Positions 23,880-39,100 of a stretch of 64,000 nucleotides of DNA are shown here, piece by piece (within the stretch, counting starts at the first letter, position 1; every line of letters begins with the position of its first letter). This stretch comes from Siphonodentalium dalli (taxonomy: Eukaryota; Mollusca; Scaphopoda; Gadilida; Siphonodentaliidae): the NCBI GenBank assembly GCA_032622095.1, contig CP136063.1, forward strand, positions 88,075,980 to 88,139,979. The letters run 5' to 3'. The notes below the pieces were generated by a model that did not search any database, was not told the DNA's origin, and worked only from the letters and a program-made list of their open reading frames with translations. A program made the translations under genes and the position numbers.

Positions 23880-23980
23880 AGATGGTATTAAAATGTATGT
23901 CCTTCATTACATGTTTTCTTAACTGGTATTCAGTATTCAACCCCTTCTGTTATCTGGTATTCAGGGGGTGACATCCTATC
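23880..23980 (-). repeat. Two-unit version of the 33.4-kb minisatellite, inverted
   Basis: AACTGGTATTCAGTATTCAA and CTGTTATCTGGTATTCAGGG are complements of the CTGAATACCAGTTAACAG unit. The left flank (ATGTCCTTCATTACATG) complements the right flank of the big array near 34785. Confidence 0.65.
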
Positions 23981-24377
23981 CCAAGGTTACCACCTCTGCT
24001 TAAAATAAACAACCCAAAGTAGTGGAGAACAAGGGCAATGATGTGTGACCTAGGAAAAACATTTAATAATGTCACAGTATGAATGAGTGTTACATACAGT
24101 ATACAAAATAGATAATCTATAAATAAATAAAAACAAATGTTCTGAAAACAAAACACAAATCATGCTATGTGGTGAAGGAAACAAAACGTGACAGACACAT
24201 GCTAAACTGAAGACTTTTGTAATTACTAACATTGAATTGGGTGTTATAATGTTATGCCATGGTCTTGAGCACTAGAGTGCACATGTTTTCAAATGTTAGT
24301 ACCCATAGAACAAGTGATACTAGAATATAAACAGAGTGTTAACTACCATGACATTGTCTTGTTTCCTGGAGTGACTG

Positions 24378-24880
24378 TTAAAGGCCCACTTAATTTTTGA
24401 GTCACCGACTATTTTTTTATAGTGCCTTGATATACGGTTTTAATAACAATCTATGCCATAAATATGATTAAAATACTATAATTCATCACCGTTTGAAATG
24501 TCTGTCTCAGAAGATGCCCATAGAGAAATAGAAAACAGCTGAAATCATAAAAATATTACCCCCGTTTTGGCTCCCAGAATGCAACAGAATATAAACTAAA
24601 AATGTATTTTCAATGGAAGGGGAATATCTCTTTAAAATTTAGAGTTGTTCTCCCTCCATTGAAAATAATGCACTTTGCACAACAAAAGCAGATGGAACTT
24701 AAGCACAAAAACTTGTCGGTAACTCAACAAAAACAACACGTTCACAGTTTATTAAACCGGATAAGTTGATAATATAATGTTCTGGAGCTTCCTCTTTCAA
24801 ATGGTATATAACAATAATAATAACATGGCATATATTTTATATATGTGATCTGGGGGTTTGAAAATTTAGTGGGCCTTTAA
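24378..24880. mobile_element. TTAA element, family T4, complete
   Basis: TTAAAGGCCCACTTAATTTT and its complement AAATTTAGTGGGCCTTTAA flank 503 bp with TTAA at both ends. Inner CAATGGAAGGGGAATATCTC forms a central hairpin with its complement. Confidence 0.75.
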
Positions 24881-25189
24881 AGAATATTTTCCAGATGATC
24901 AAAATTGACAAAATAAAATAAAAAAAGATCTTGTGAATATGACATGTCCCTCCTGATGACCAAAGTTTGACATGATAGATCCAATCTGTTTGAACATTCA
25001 AATCTGAGATTTTGCCAACCTTGGTACTTTAGTACCATACTCAGCTAACCTGGGTACTAAAATTGAAACATTTGAGCACTTTAGTACTACAATCTATGGG
25101 ATAATGACCAATTCTGCCTAACTAACACAAGGATGACAATGAAAGCTTTAGTTATTTAACAGCAACAATTTGTGAATGCACACAATACT

Positions 25190-25640
25190 ACAAATAGTGT
25201 GTCATTTGCAGAATGAGGTCCCCACAGGGTGAATTTAGTGATGCTATCCCGCACGATGGGCTAGCATCACCAAATTCACACTCTGGGAACCTCATTCTGC
25301 TTAGACCTCAACTGCTATGGGAGACCTCGGATAAGATTGAAGTTCCCCAGTTGTAGTTGGTGATGTTCACCAATTATTCACCTCGATAATGCATTTTATC
25401 TTCTGAATATTAAGGGATATAGAAACTTCACAGAAGGGAAAATGTAATCAAAAACAGGAAAATGTAACTAAAAACAATGTTAATTTGAGACTATAGATAC
25501 TTCCCATAGATGAGACCTAAGCAGAATGAAGTCCCCAGTTGGTGAATTTGGGGATGCTAGCCCGCTGTGTGGGATAGCATCCCTAAATCCACCCTCTGGG
25601 GACCTCATTCTGCAAATGACAGACACACTATTTGCAGGCT
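25190..25640. mobile_element. Compound foldback element F1, long copy
   Basis: Palindromic arms at 25205-25310 and 25520-25640 surround a ~200-bp middle that also pairs with itself loosely (GAGACCTCGGATAAGATTGA). Ends CAAATAGTGTGTCATTTG and GACACACTATTTGCAGG. Confidence 0.68.
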
Positions 25641-26248
25641 CTATAAGAAAGATAAGATAACTTTTATATACAAGTCTGAGATAAAAACATTACAGATAGT
25701 AACTGTTGTGTTGTGTCCCTTTGCTACGCTGCATATAACACTGCTACCTCAATTTATTTGTGTTTTTTTAAAGGAAAATTGAATGGATTGTCTGAACGAA
25801 AGATCCCTTCTGATCACACCCACCAACAGCAAAAACCCCAAGTATTTGTGGACAGGCTACCAACAGAACTCTCAAATGACCAAAAAAAAATAAAAAATTA
25901 TAAAAATTTAGAATCCAAATATATTTTCCTTGATGACCTATTTCCTTATAATTCAATAGGTTATTACAGAGGGAAAGTTTGAGAGAGATATGTTAGTGTC
26001 TAACTTAAGCTTCAAGTCCTTTAAGATGCAGTATCTTTCCCTCTTCTCTGAACATTTTTATATGTTATCTTTTACAAAATAATAGATCGTAATTGAAAAC
26101 AGCAGACAACAGAAGCTTTCTTCACTGCAAATTGACTTATCTTTCAATTTTTCTAAACACTAAAATTGTGGGACAACAAGTGTTACTAATTTCAGAACAC
26201 TCAGCTATTTAACAGTGATCCATGTGTAGCTTTCTAAAGAATTTTGTT
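25641..26248. other. Intergenic stretch, nothing recognised
   Basis: One frame of 89 codons at 25713-25982 lacks recognisable motifs and is low-complexity in its second half. Confidence 0.5.
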
Positions 26249-26512
26249 TTAACCCTTCCATAACTGGAGCTTCCTGAAATTTTGCAAAAACCCTGTGCTA
26301 ATGGCATTCTCTTATATATGCAAGTCTACCATAGGGAGCCTACCATATATAAGAGAATACATTGGCCTAACAATATTTACCTTGACCTTGTAAGCCAATG
26401 GATTTTCTTATATATGCAAGGCTCCCTATGGGAGACTTGCATATATAAGAGAATGCACTGGTACAGGATCTTTAATACTGCACCAGCACAGCTCCCATCA
26501 TGTAAGGGTTTA
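26249..26512. mobile_element. TTAA element, family T3
   Basis: TTAACCCTTCCATAACTGGA starts it; the right end CATCATGTAAGGGTTTA has lost the exact TTAA. Same internal hairpins as at 4811-5322. Confidence 0.65.
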
Positions 26513-26934
26513 TCACAATTAAGTCAAAATGTGTCTATGACAACATATGTCTCTCACATGTGTTGGGCATACTAATACAAATGTCAATACAAATAATTAA
26601 ACAATTTTGTTATCATTGGCAGTGATGTCCAGGAAGAGAGACCCTACCTTTAACCCTTTGGCGTGATTTGGGATTTTTGCACGTTTATATAATATTAAGG
26701 TTGATTCTGAGGCCATATTATAACAGAAAGAATGTAATCGGAAGATACATTTGTGATAAAGCCAAGTAGGATACTCGTAATCAAAATTAGCTCTTCAATT
26801 TTTTTTCTTAAGATAATACCAAATTGAGGAATTAGCCATATAGTCCATCATGAAATGTTTCATATTGACAGAAAATGTGAGATTCTGAACACAGCAAAGC
26901 TATTTGGCCCTTGGGTGGATCTTGACTTTTGTTT

Positions 26935-27171
26935 TTACTTCATTGTTAAGTCAAATCCAAGCAGCGTCTCTGAAATACTGTCTGTTAGTGATAGCATTTT
27001 GAATGGTTCATGCTTGGCAACTTCAATAGCATGAGGGATGGAATCTGTTATCCAGAAGTTTTCAAATTTGACCTCTGATTCGTCAGCTTTGAACTTCTTC
27101 CACGATTCATTAGGGAATACTGCATGAGTGACATAGGCGCTGATAGCGCTGGCACCTCCGGCTAGTAAGGC
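26935..27171 (-). CDS. PRPP synthetase last exon with stop
   Basis: The acceptor TACTTGCAG precedes [20 protein letters not shown], then [29 protein letters not shown] and [19 protein letters not shown], with stop TAA at 26937-26935. The FWITDS and MLSLTDSI blocks are typical of class II ends. No canonical polyadenylation signal was obvious within 300 bp downstream. Confidence 0.94.
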   Translation of the reverse strand, partial: ALLAGGASAISAYVTHAVFPNESWKKFKADESEVKFENFWITDSIPHAIEVAKHEPFKMLSLTDSISETLLGFDLTMK

Positions 27172-30100
27172 CTGCAAGTAAAAAAAATATTATATTATAT
27201 CGATGATAACTAGTGGATTCCAAAATTTATCTCATGAGTGACTATTAGTAACTGACAACTTTTTCAAATGAGTGACGTCACAAAAATCGATATCTACACA
27301 TTATTTAGCAGTGAAGTAGATTGACAGCATGTCATAAAACCATAGTAATCGGATTTGAGATGTCGAAAAATGATATTACTCGAATTGGTGATGTTGAAAA
27401 ATGAAATTACTTGGTTTAAGGGCAAATTGAAGTGATATTCACAGAGTTTGAAAACAGGCCGTTCTGCACTAATACAAATAACGATAACTTTACAGATTTA
27501 TGAGCATTTTGCAAATATTCTTGCCATACATTGGTACAAACAAGTGAAATTGGTTGCTCACACACTGGTGAATAAGACAGTGATAGTTGCTATATCCCAC
27601 TGTGGGGGATTACTATAATTATATATCTTACTGCAATTTTTTCTGGAAGCCATTTAACGCATAATAAAATGATAACAAGTAAATGTAATTTATGACACAC
27701 TTTTAAATTACATGGGATTATCAAATAAGTTTTTTTTTTTTTGGAAAGAGTTGATGATGTATTAATCGGACATTAGAAATGTTCTTTAGCAACATTCAGT
27801 TCAGGAAACTTGTGAAACAATGAACGCATGTGTCTCGGTCATGTTTTAACACACACCTTGGCACATTCCTTGAGAGTTCCTCCAGTTTGAACTAAGTCAT
27901 CAACAATAATGACGTGTCTCCCTTCTGGTGCACCTATGGAATAAATATACATCACAGATTGAAAGATTGATCTCTGTTTCTACTTCAATGTCAAGTCAAA
28001 TCCAAGCATTTTCTATGAAATACTGTCGGTTATCATTCTGAACAGTTGTTTATGGTCTTGTGAATACTTCATTTCTGTTCGAATCGACAATCAAACCGAA
28101 TAGACACCAATATTCGCGAAAAGAATCAAATATTGAATTGAACATTTATCAAAGATCGAATAAGGCAAGAAGATGTTTTGTTTTATGCAGGCATATATAA
28201 AATATAAATGCAGGATTCGATTGGAAATAGCGACCTCAATAGTACTACGAAAAATCAGTGTTAGAAACGCATTGCTATTGACGTCAAGCATTGTCAATAG
28301 TGATGTATTTGTTAAAGTGGTGCACTCTTTTATAATTATGATTTTATTTTCACTCGTTATCTTAATGACAAGCCGCTGGTGTTAGTATAAGTCATGAGTG
28401 GAGCAAGTGGTTGTGAGTTCATATGTGCCCAACTGAATAAACTGTACATTATTCTAATTCACTAGAGTCTAACGTTGACTGTCCGGTTGCACCTGGAATT
28501 GTTGCGACTTGAATTTATGTTCGGTAGTGTTCGAGCATTCACATTTCAAGCAAACTGCGATATTTTAACCGTCTGCATTGGGTGAAATTTATATGAAATA
28601 CATGCATTAATGGAGGGTTATAGAACAAGGCCTACCATTTACCTTTGGGATATTGAAATATTTAATCCCTTTCAGTGCCAAGTCCGATTTTTGTATCAAC
28701 CCATATTTCATTGATCATTTTTCAAATTTATTGATTATAATAATGTGATACATTGATGGAAACAGCTTTGAGAGCTCTTTCTATCAATGTATCAAATTAT
28801 TATAATCAAAAAATTTGAAAAATTATCAAGGAAATATGGGTTGATACAAAAATCGAACTTGGCACTGAAAGGGTTAAAAAAAACTCACGGAACAGAATTT
28901 GAATCGAATATTGGGACCGAATCAATTAGTGAATGGAACATCAAATATTCACAGGCCGCTATAATTCGTGTCTGGCAACTTCATTATCATGAGGGATTGA
29001 TTCTGAAGACCTAATCCACATAGTTCATACCCAGCCCTGATGGCAAGACGTTACTAAATTAGCAGGATACCAAACCATGTTCGTGATGTTGATACAAATT
29101 TTCAAGTAGCTTTTCTGGAACTCAATGATGCAAATTATAAGCAATTAGCTTATCTTCAATATCCTTTGATTGCATGTAATGTTTGTATCAAAACATGGTG
29201 CTGGACATTTGCAGTATGAGGTCACTAGAGGGTGAATTTAGTGAAAGTACCCACACAATAGGCTAGCATAACTAAATTCACCCTCTGTGGACCTCATACT
29301 GCTTAGGCTCAGGATAAAACTGTCTAATCAGAATTATCCTACCACGACCAGTTTCGAAAATAGAAACACAATATTTTAGAATTGATGAAAAATTTCACTG
29401 GACAGTGGACACCAGAGCTGTTAAGTTTTAAAAATGGCCATCCGTGAGATTTTTGTGGGAGGGACCACCTCCAATATGCGACCGCATTTACTGTTCATCG
29501 ACTGGTTTATCTCACTTACAATGGGCGATCACTTGTTAAACACGACCGCGACCACCTAATTTTCGGTTCAAAACACAAATTCCACCTGTGTTTAGAGACC
29601 ACCAACATTTAGAAAGAAGCAGACACATTGTATAAAATACGTGAAAATACGTAAAATTCCACCAGATACGGCCGGAAGTACAAAATCGGAATAACTACAA
29701 AATGGACTCGTCTTACAGTTTAACCCCCAAACGAAATGGATACATTCCACCATCTGTCAACACATTTTAAGAAGTAGAAAGTTTGTTTAAAATAAGTAAA
29801 AATGGAACCAGAGTTACACAGGTAACAATCGGACATGAGTTAAACCGAAAGTACAAAATGGACTCGTCTATACAGTTTTACCCGCAAACGAAATGGACAC
29901 ATCCGTTTGCATGGTTTGTGACTTAGTAGTTATTTAAGTCGCATTATTAAATCTATTGTTTATACTTTTACAACAGCTTGCATGGCTACGAAGGGGTGTG
30001 AAAATTTATTAGTCTCAATTAGTACTGCTGATTAGTACGGAATAATGATGAATATGAAATTACTCTTGATGTTACAGACGGCAACAGTGCATCTGCACAA

Positions 30101-33100
30101 TGCGGGAGAATTGGGTGGTCTTCTGTATTTTGGAGGTTTTGTCCATAGCAATCCGGGAGTCTCGCGGACAATCCGTGAAACTTAACAGCTCTGCTGGACA
30201 CCCAGATACAACATTTTATAACACGATTTTTCCCAAAAAATTGTATTTATACTTGAAAAAGTGACAAGTTATCTCAGGAACTTATATAATCGAACATGTA
30301 GATTCTAAATATGCAAAACAGTGCTTTCATGCCAAAATGCCATATTTTGCATTTTAGAAGCCCACCAATGATATATCGGTCACATATATATAGGGCACCA
30401 AAAGTAAACAACATCTGCTTCACCTGCCTTAAACAAACACAGGCAAGCGGGGATCTAATGTTGTCTAGAATAAGTAAAGATTAACAGACAGTGATATGTT
30501 AGGGAAGACACACAGACAGCATCAAAAACAAGTTGATTTCCATCAGAACCAAACTCTGACTACGCATACTGAACAGGCAATGTTAATTAGACAAACAACT
30601 CTGGATTAGCAATTTGCATGCACTGGGAAATATGTTAATTATTGCAATCAGTGCAAATCCTCTGAATATTACCAATATCACCTTATAGTTACTTACATCC
30701 ACCATCTAAAACAGAAATTGAATAAAGTGAACTTAAGAAGTTGATGATTAAAGATGATTCCAGTGGCAAAGATTGTCATGGTATAGCATAAGAAATTTAA
30801 GAAATTAAAGAAACTCTTAGTATCTTTTCCTTCATACCAGTTTCAATAACAACATTTATCACATAATTAGCACCTAAACCCAGCCTAATATATTTTAGTA
30901 AGATACACATGTATTACTGGGACGCAAGTGACGTTAAGAGATTAGCGCAATGATTTTTTCTTGAAGGTGTCTTTACTTCCTCTTTGGTTGTGATAAGAAA
31001 ATCAATATAAATTTTTTTTAACCGCAACCATTTCGAGATCGTTTTTCCTTGCTAAAATGTGATTATGTGATAAAAAATGCTCGTGCACTAATTTCGATTT
31101 GAGTCTCGCTAAAGCTTGGCTCAAATCGAATTTAGGGCACTCGGTTAATAAATTTTATATAGAATTGCGACTCATTAGAGATCCTTTTCTTATTTCTGAA
31201 AATCATTACAAGAAAATAAGCTTTGTTAGAGTCAATACAAAATTGACTAAGTTTTATGAAGTACTTTCTCATAATTACAGAACAATAAACATGAGCTTAC
31301 TAGCTGAACAAAATATATGATGTAACTTACATCATATATTTTTTTCAGCTAGTAAGCTCATGTTTATTGTTCTGTAATTATGAGAAAGTACTTCATAAAA
31401 CTTAGTCAATTTTGTATTAATTAATTACAATCAATTACAATTACAAATTACAATTACCCCATCCCTGGATGTAAGCGACAGAAAGAAAAATAAGCTAAAA
31501 ATGTAACCTAAAGCATGTAATCTCAAGCTGCGACTTTCACCAAATGAGAAATAAATAATTAAGGATCAGGCAGTACCTATGAAATATATATAACCTGCAT
31601 TATTATTTTTATCTTAAATGGTTCCCAGTGAGAACTTTGAAAAGTTACCAGGTTTTTAATTGGTGAAATATGATCTCTACAGGTGGAGATTAATGGCATG
31701 ATCTATTCTGTCTCTAAATGATTATATATTTGGGCCCTCAATTCTTATGAATTTTACCTGAAATTCAATTGTAGTTTATAGAGTGGTTAAAACTGCAGCG
31801 TTCCATTTTTACAACTAAGTTACAGTACGTTATTAATCTATAAATGATAAGGCGAAACTTTGCAGAAACATGTACTACACAAGCCATGGGCGCCGGAAGC
31901 AAGCATGTGCAAGGGGCTAGGCACAACTTCAGAATAGGGCACTTTTTTCAGTCAAATATAATGCCATAAATGCAAAAAAGGCAAAATGTTGGTAATCATG
32001 CTGCACTATAAAGCTCAGGATCAATCTCATAACTCATAGATAGGATATACTTTACTCTCAGGACAATGTAATAATGCTGTCCTAGCATGAAACTTTGAAC
32101 CCCCCCCCCCCCCCCCCCACCTGTGCCCTGTTGGAGCTCCAGCACATATGATATTGATTTAGTGCAACTTAATGATATATTTTGGGTTGGTCTATTAAAT
32201 ATATATAGGTTAACAGCACCATGCATGTTTCTAAGATCTGTATTCAAGTGAAGCTACCTTCTCTGGGCCGTATATGTGGCCCATAGAAGGTAGCGAGACT
32301 TGAATACCTGTCTCGGGAACACACAAAGTGGTGATAACTAATTTATCTTACAATTCACCCAACAGACTAACGTCTAAAAGGTAGTAATTTATGAGAAATA
32401 TGTTGTCGCGCATATATAAATAACACACACACAGTTGACGTACTGTTTCATCACTATCAAGACTGACATCAACAATTACTAGTAAGTGTGTCAAAATATA
32501 ACTGAATAGTTATATGCACTAAATCAAAACGATACTTTTTTGTGAAATGCAACCAATTTTATGTAGTTTTTCCGGCATTGTCATTGCAAACAACTCAATT
32601 GAATGGATATAACAAATGTTTAAGTCCGATGTTGTGAAAATAATATAATAGGACAAATTGATGCCAATTGGCTGGTTAATCATATTTTGATTACAAACGA
32701 AGCAAGTCTCCCCACAGCTCAAACACAGACACTGTCGCTTTGCAGTATACAATATCGGAAACTGTGTAGGCGTTTCCCGTGTATTTGAGGAAAGATAGCT
32801 AAATTGTACGATAAATGCAATTTATGATTAATTCAGCCTTCGAGGCTCCTTTTCCCTTAACCCTTTCAGTGCCAAGTCCGATTTTTGTATCAACCCATAT
32901 TTCCTTGAACATTTTTCAAATTTATTGATTATAATAGAGTGATACATTGATGGAAAGAGCTCTAAGAACTCTTTCCATCAATGTATCACATTATTATAAT
33001 CAATAAATTTGAAAAATGATCACGGAAATATGGGTTGATACAAAAATCGGACTTGGCACTGAAAGGGTTAATGAACATCGGCAAAACACAACTAATTATC

Positions 33101-36100
33101 ATCACTGAAATTCATCATAAGTTTACAATCTGAACATGTTCCTTCTAGTACATACCGTCTTTAACCTTGACTATTCTCTTCTTTCCATCGCGTACTTTTG
33201 AGCAAATGATGCATCTATCTTCAGGAAAGAAGTTGTGAAATCTCTTAAATGCCCCGTCATCAGGGAAGGCGAAGGCGAGTTGGTCTTTATCTGCTCGTAG
33301 CTCTGTTTCTCTTATAAGCAGGGGAATAGCAGATTCCAGCCTGTTGGAGAGAATAAATTTTAATACTTTGATCATGAAAAGATTCTTCTATTCAGGAGAG
33401 TGTCACCCCCTCCCCCTGAAACCTGAATACCAGTTAACAGAGGGTGGGGTGAATCCTGAATACCAGTTAACAGAGGGGGTGATTCCTGAATACAGTAATT
33501 CCCTAAATCATCGACTCCTTAACCACAGCTGAATTATGGGTAACTTTTCAGGATTTAGTCGGAAATATGGCTTGTTGCTCAGTGAGAGCTTTCCGACGAA
33601 TGGCAACAAGCCATATTTCCGACTAAATCCTGAAAAATTACCCATAATTCTGCTGTGGTTAAGGAGTCGATTATTTAGGGCATTACTGTACCAGTTAACA
33701 GAGGGCAGGGTGAATCCTGAATACCAGTTAACAGAGGGGGGTGAATACTGAATGTCAGTTAACACAACGGAGGTGAATACTGAATACCAGTTAACAGGAG
33801 GGGGTGAATCCTGAATACCAGTTAACAGGAGGGGGTGAATCCTGAATACCAGTTAACAGAGGGGTGTGAATACTGAATATCAGCTAACAGAAGGAGCAGG
33901 GTGAGTCCTGAATACCAGCTAACTGAGGGGTGTGAATACTGAATATCAGCTAACAGAAGGGGCAGGGTGAATCCTGAATACCAGTTAACAGGAGGGGGTG
34001 AATCCTGAATACCAGTTAACAGGAGGGGGTGAATCCTGAATACCAGTTAACAGAGGGCGGAGTGAATTCTGAATACAAGTTAACAGAGGGGTGTGAATAC
34101 TGAATATCAGCTAACAGAAGGGGCAGGGTGAATCCTGAATACCAGTTAACAGGAGGGGGTGAATCCTGAATACCAGTTAACAGAGGGCGGAGTAAATCCT
34201 GAATACCAGTTAACAGAGGGCAGGCTGAATCCTGAATACCAGTTAACAGAGGGCGGGGTGAATCCTGAATATCAGTTAACAGAGGGCGGGGTGAATCCTG
34301 AATACCAGTTAACAGAGAGCGGGGTGAATTCTGAATACCAGTTAACAGAGGGTGGGGTGAATCCTGAATACCAGTTAACAGTGTGGGGTGAATCCTGAAT
34401 ACCAGTTAACAGAGGGTGGGGTGAATCCTGAATACCAGTTAACAGTGTGGGGTGAATCCTGAATACCAGTTAACAGAGGGTGGGGTGAATCCTGAATACC
34501 AGTTAACAGTGTGGGGTGAATCCTGAAAACCAGTTAACAGAGGGCAGGGTGAATCCTGATAACCAGTTAACAGAGGGGGGGGGGGGGGTGAATACTGACT
34601 ACTAGTTAACAGGGGGAGTGAATACTGAATGACAGCTAACAAAGGGAGGGGGTGAATACTGATTACCAGTTAACAGGGGGGGTGAATATTGAATGTCAGC
34701 TAACAGAGGGAGGGGGTGAATACTGAATACCAGTTAACAGGGGGGTGAATACTGAATGCCAGCAAAGAAAATATGTAATATGTGATGAAGGACATAGATT
34801 TCACACTTCAATATCTCGTTTCACTTATTGACCAGTCACTATGGCGAAAAGTGTTGTCTTCGTAGATTTTTCAAGAGTTCTATATCCTGGAAATGTGCTA
34901 AGCTATGAGATAGCCATATGCGCCTTTCCGCGCACATTTTATTTAATAGTTCTCATTGATAGTAGATTTGTATATTTCTCAAAAAAACATAGATCATGGT
35001 ATCTATCTTTTAGAAGCCACAGTGAGATATGTTTTCGTTATTTCACTCTCGATAGCATTATTTCACTGTAGGGCTTGACACTAACATGAGCTGCCAAGGT
35101 CGATCGAGTGATGATTGTGTGCACACTGTCCACTAGCCAATCAAACGTGATGAATTTATGATGGCGAGTGATCAATTGACAATTCTATGTTTGAGTCGCA
35201 GCGTGTCAAATTCAACTTTACGCCTAGGCTCTTTAATTAAGTACAGTTAATGATTTGATTAATTAAGACTTAAGTTAGCCTAAATAATCAGCATAGAATA
35301 AAAAGAATACCTACAGTTTTTTGTTTGAATACCTGAAACATTCGTGTGTGGAAAGAAATATTGAATTTTCACTCGCGGCTTGTAGCCGCTCATGAAAATT
35401 TGATATTTCTTTCCCGACACTCATGAGATATTTTGGTATTCAAACAAAAACTGTAGGTATTCTCTATGTCTCAACATAAACGGAAATGACATAAGCATTC
35501 TAACTGTTAATTGTAGATAATTACAGAAGGGCCCATTTCAAATCCAGTGGAACGTTAGTGACTAAGATAGAGTATTTGTTTAACTTAATTGTCCTGTATA
35601 CCTTGGGATAACATTCTCTGAGAAATAGAATCTCTCCTGTAGTGCATGGATGTCAAAGATTATTATTTGTGCAGGTCCTCTAGATGTGAGAGGTATGTGT
35701 GACAACATAGTCGCAAGTGTCTGGAAATAGAAAATAAGAAGAAACTAAATCAATAGAACTCAATTATGAGAGGGGCCATGCTTTTCAGAAGTGAAAATTT
35801 GGTGCTATTTTAGGCAGGACATGCGACTTGATTTCTTAACTTTGGACTCAGTCAATTTCAAAAAGACTCAGATAAAATTTTCTTGCAGAAAATATCTGAG
35901 GAGATACATAGAGATTATCATAGAAGTCTCCATATGACGCTGAGTTGAGAAGGTGAGATCTCGGATCAGATGAGCTGCCGCAGTATGATCCGGGATCTCA
36001 CCTTCTCAACGAGACATTATGTGAAGACTCAGATCACTTCACTGTGGTAAAAATATGATTATTATCTGACCAATTAAACTTAATTATTACAACCATCCTC

Positions 36101-39100
36101 TGAAATTTATTAGCGAAAAAGGTGTTCAGTTGAATTCAAATTTAATGAACGAATCGAACAATTTAATCAATAACAACAATTTTAAGAAATGTCTCAATTG
36201 AAAATAGTTCAGAAGCCTTGTTCTGATTCAGACACACATGATAAGGAATCAGATCATGATACAATCATGATCAAATTTATCGGAAAACAATCACCAAACA
36301 ATAAATAGTAGTATTCAGTGAAAATAATGACAGTCATATAATAAAACGGTCTATCCTCCAGAAACAAAATAATGAGCAAAAAAGTTGAAAAAAGGAAATG
36401 AACCCAGATGAACCAACAAATTTCATAGAATAAGACAATATTGCCAGTTGTCCTGTAACTTCATGTGAATAATTCACATACTAAATTAGAATGCAATTGA
36501 TTAATATTACTAAAATTATCATCCAAAAAGCAAAGTAATCTGCAAATTCTAATAAGCCGACAAGTCTCATAAATTTCATAAAAATTGGTTGACAGAACCT
36601 ATATCAGAAAGATAATCTGTGCACATATGACTCCCTCATAACTAATAAGCCCAAATACAATATGTTATGTTCTTAATTACCACCAAAGATATCCTCTGGA
36701 AGCCACTTGGGGTGGAAGCAAAGATGGAAAGAGACCAGTGAATTCTATATTCTCTCTATTGGGTATATCTTTTTTCAGAGGACAAAAATATTACCCAAAT
36801 GGGACGATTTTGCAGCCATATTTTATGATAAGCATACACCCTCTACATTCACAAAATAACCTCCTGTAAGAATCAGTACATTGTGCAATACGGTTAACAT
36901 GAATGTTTCCAATGTTCATAAACCATTAACTGAAGTCGACACTTCAGTTATTGGCTGATGAACGAAACGCCTACATGACTTCTAGCTGGTCATGTGCACC
37001 CGCTCTCTGCATGTTGTAATTGGGAGACTGTGTTGGAATTTGAACAATATATTACTTACAACTGTTTTGGTAGTTTTGAAAAGTTGTTGAAATGATTAAT
37101 GTTCTATTAAAATTTACTGGTATTTGATTATAAAGAATGACTTGGAGAACGATTGGGGTCATTTGTTTTGACCTGCAGAGTAATTAAACAAAGCTCGTGT
37201 GAATGTGAATCCCTTCAGGATTCACACAAGGATTCACACACTTTGTTTAATTACTCTGCCGGTCAAAATCCAATGACCCCTATCGATCTCCAAGTAATTT
37301 CTTAATTAACCCTTCATTTGCTAAATAGATTCTCCAGCCTAATTGTATATATTGGAATGGCCTATATTATTCATGTGGAGGTATGTTCAGGAAAACGAGT
37401 AGATGACAGACAGATGAAAAGTTAATACAAGTGAAGATGGATTCCTACTTATTGATGGGAAATGTTCAGATAATAAGTTAAACAAAAGGCCTATGATCCT
37501 GTATTGAACATCTGAACATTTCCTAATGCAACTACTCCTCAATGAGTATTTAGTAAAGAAAGGGTTAAGACGGTAGAACTTTAGGTTATCTCTTGAACAT
37601 ATATCTGTACATCCCTACATGATCAGGAATCCAGCAACTATCCATCTAAGAGTTTCCAATTATTGTAGGTTGGATGACTAAATAATTGAAATACCTTTGC
37701 TGTGGCAATTTGACCCTCCATGTCGACTCTTTCCATGGTCCCAGTCGGAAAATAAGGCAAAATGAAGCAGAACGATTTAGCCAGGTATCTGTAGCAAAAA
37801 TATACATAGATATCAGCTGTAGATATAATGAATTTGCTGATATTAAGTAAATGAAACTCCAGTTTGTGTAAATATACGTGATCATAGGGAGAGTCATATA
37901 TATATAAGAGAATACATTGGCCTAAAAATATTTTCTTTAACCTTGTAAGCCAGTGCGTTCTCTTCTGTATGTGAGGCTCCCTATATAAGAGAATCCACCG
38001 TCACATGGACTTTAATGCTGCACCAGCGCAGCTCCCATCACGAAAATGTTAAAACATCACCACTAAGAAGAACTTTGAGAAATAGATCAAATTTTATCTT
38101 TTATTCATTATACTTCTCCAATAACGCACATTGAAACCGTTGTTATGTAAATAAAACTGTTACAATGATTTGTCAACAAACATCACTAAACATGTCGTAA
38201 ATATTTTAATATGAATATGATTTTCAGAATATCTTTCAATGATTTCACCTTTTCCAATGTTTACCGTCAAGTTTTGAATAAACTTTGGTATCTTATTGGA
38301 CTGATTGGACTTTTTATTAGTAATTACCACTGTAAACAGTAATGTTTACATAAGGATTAACTGTCATGTGGACTGTTTTTATGGAGATGTAACAGTGAGG
38401 TAAGTGGTCATAACTTGTGTAAAACTCGAAGGGTTTTACATACAAGTTATGACCACTTACCTCACGGTTACATCTCCATAAAAACAGTCCACATGACAGT
38501 TAATCCTTATATTTATATACATTTAGCGAAAAAGCCACTTTTGTAAATGTATTTAAATCGAAAAGTGTATCATGACAAAACCAGCCCAAAATATCCCATA
38601 GCACCCTTGGCAAAAGTTAACAGGAACAATTGAAACCTGATGATTTATTAAGTCAATCCTGCGCGAATCCAAATGCGCCCAAAACATTACGCGTTCGTCT
38701 TTCCAAACCCAAATGACGTATCGATGTTGTTATGAGCTTGCAGTTATGAGCTGTTGTGCATTCACCGAGAAATAATTGTAACTAGCCACGTGGGCGCCGA
38801 CCAATCAGAATGCTGGATTTAGTGATAATCACACTTAGTATGTAAATATATAACAATGGTTTTGACATGTGATATCTCATTATTGGAGGGTTATTAATAA
38901 TGATAATAAAAACCAGGTTATCAATAATGATAATAAAAACCAAATCATTCTATTTGTTCATGTACATGTACTTGAGTTGATGATAGTTGTTTTAGACTTT
39001 TATGTTATTTTGCATGAACCCACTTTAAAGACCTTTAATCCCTTTAAATAGGCAACATCTCTCATATTAGCTCAGTTGAGAATTATAAAACTTTTAAAAC

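Noticed and set aside
26282-26575. 97-codon frame with CANGILLYMQ repeats
   Set aside because: Lies wholly within a T3 TTAA element.
34159-34398. 79-codon frame with repeated [10 protein letters not shown] units
   Set aside because: It is the 33-bp minisatellite read in a frame without stops; it has no gene context and is in an intron.
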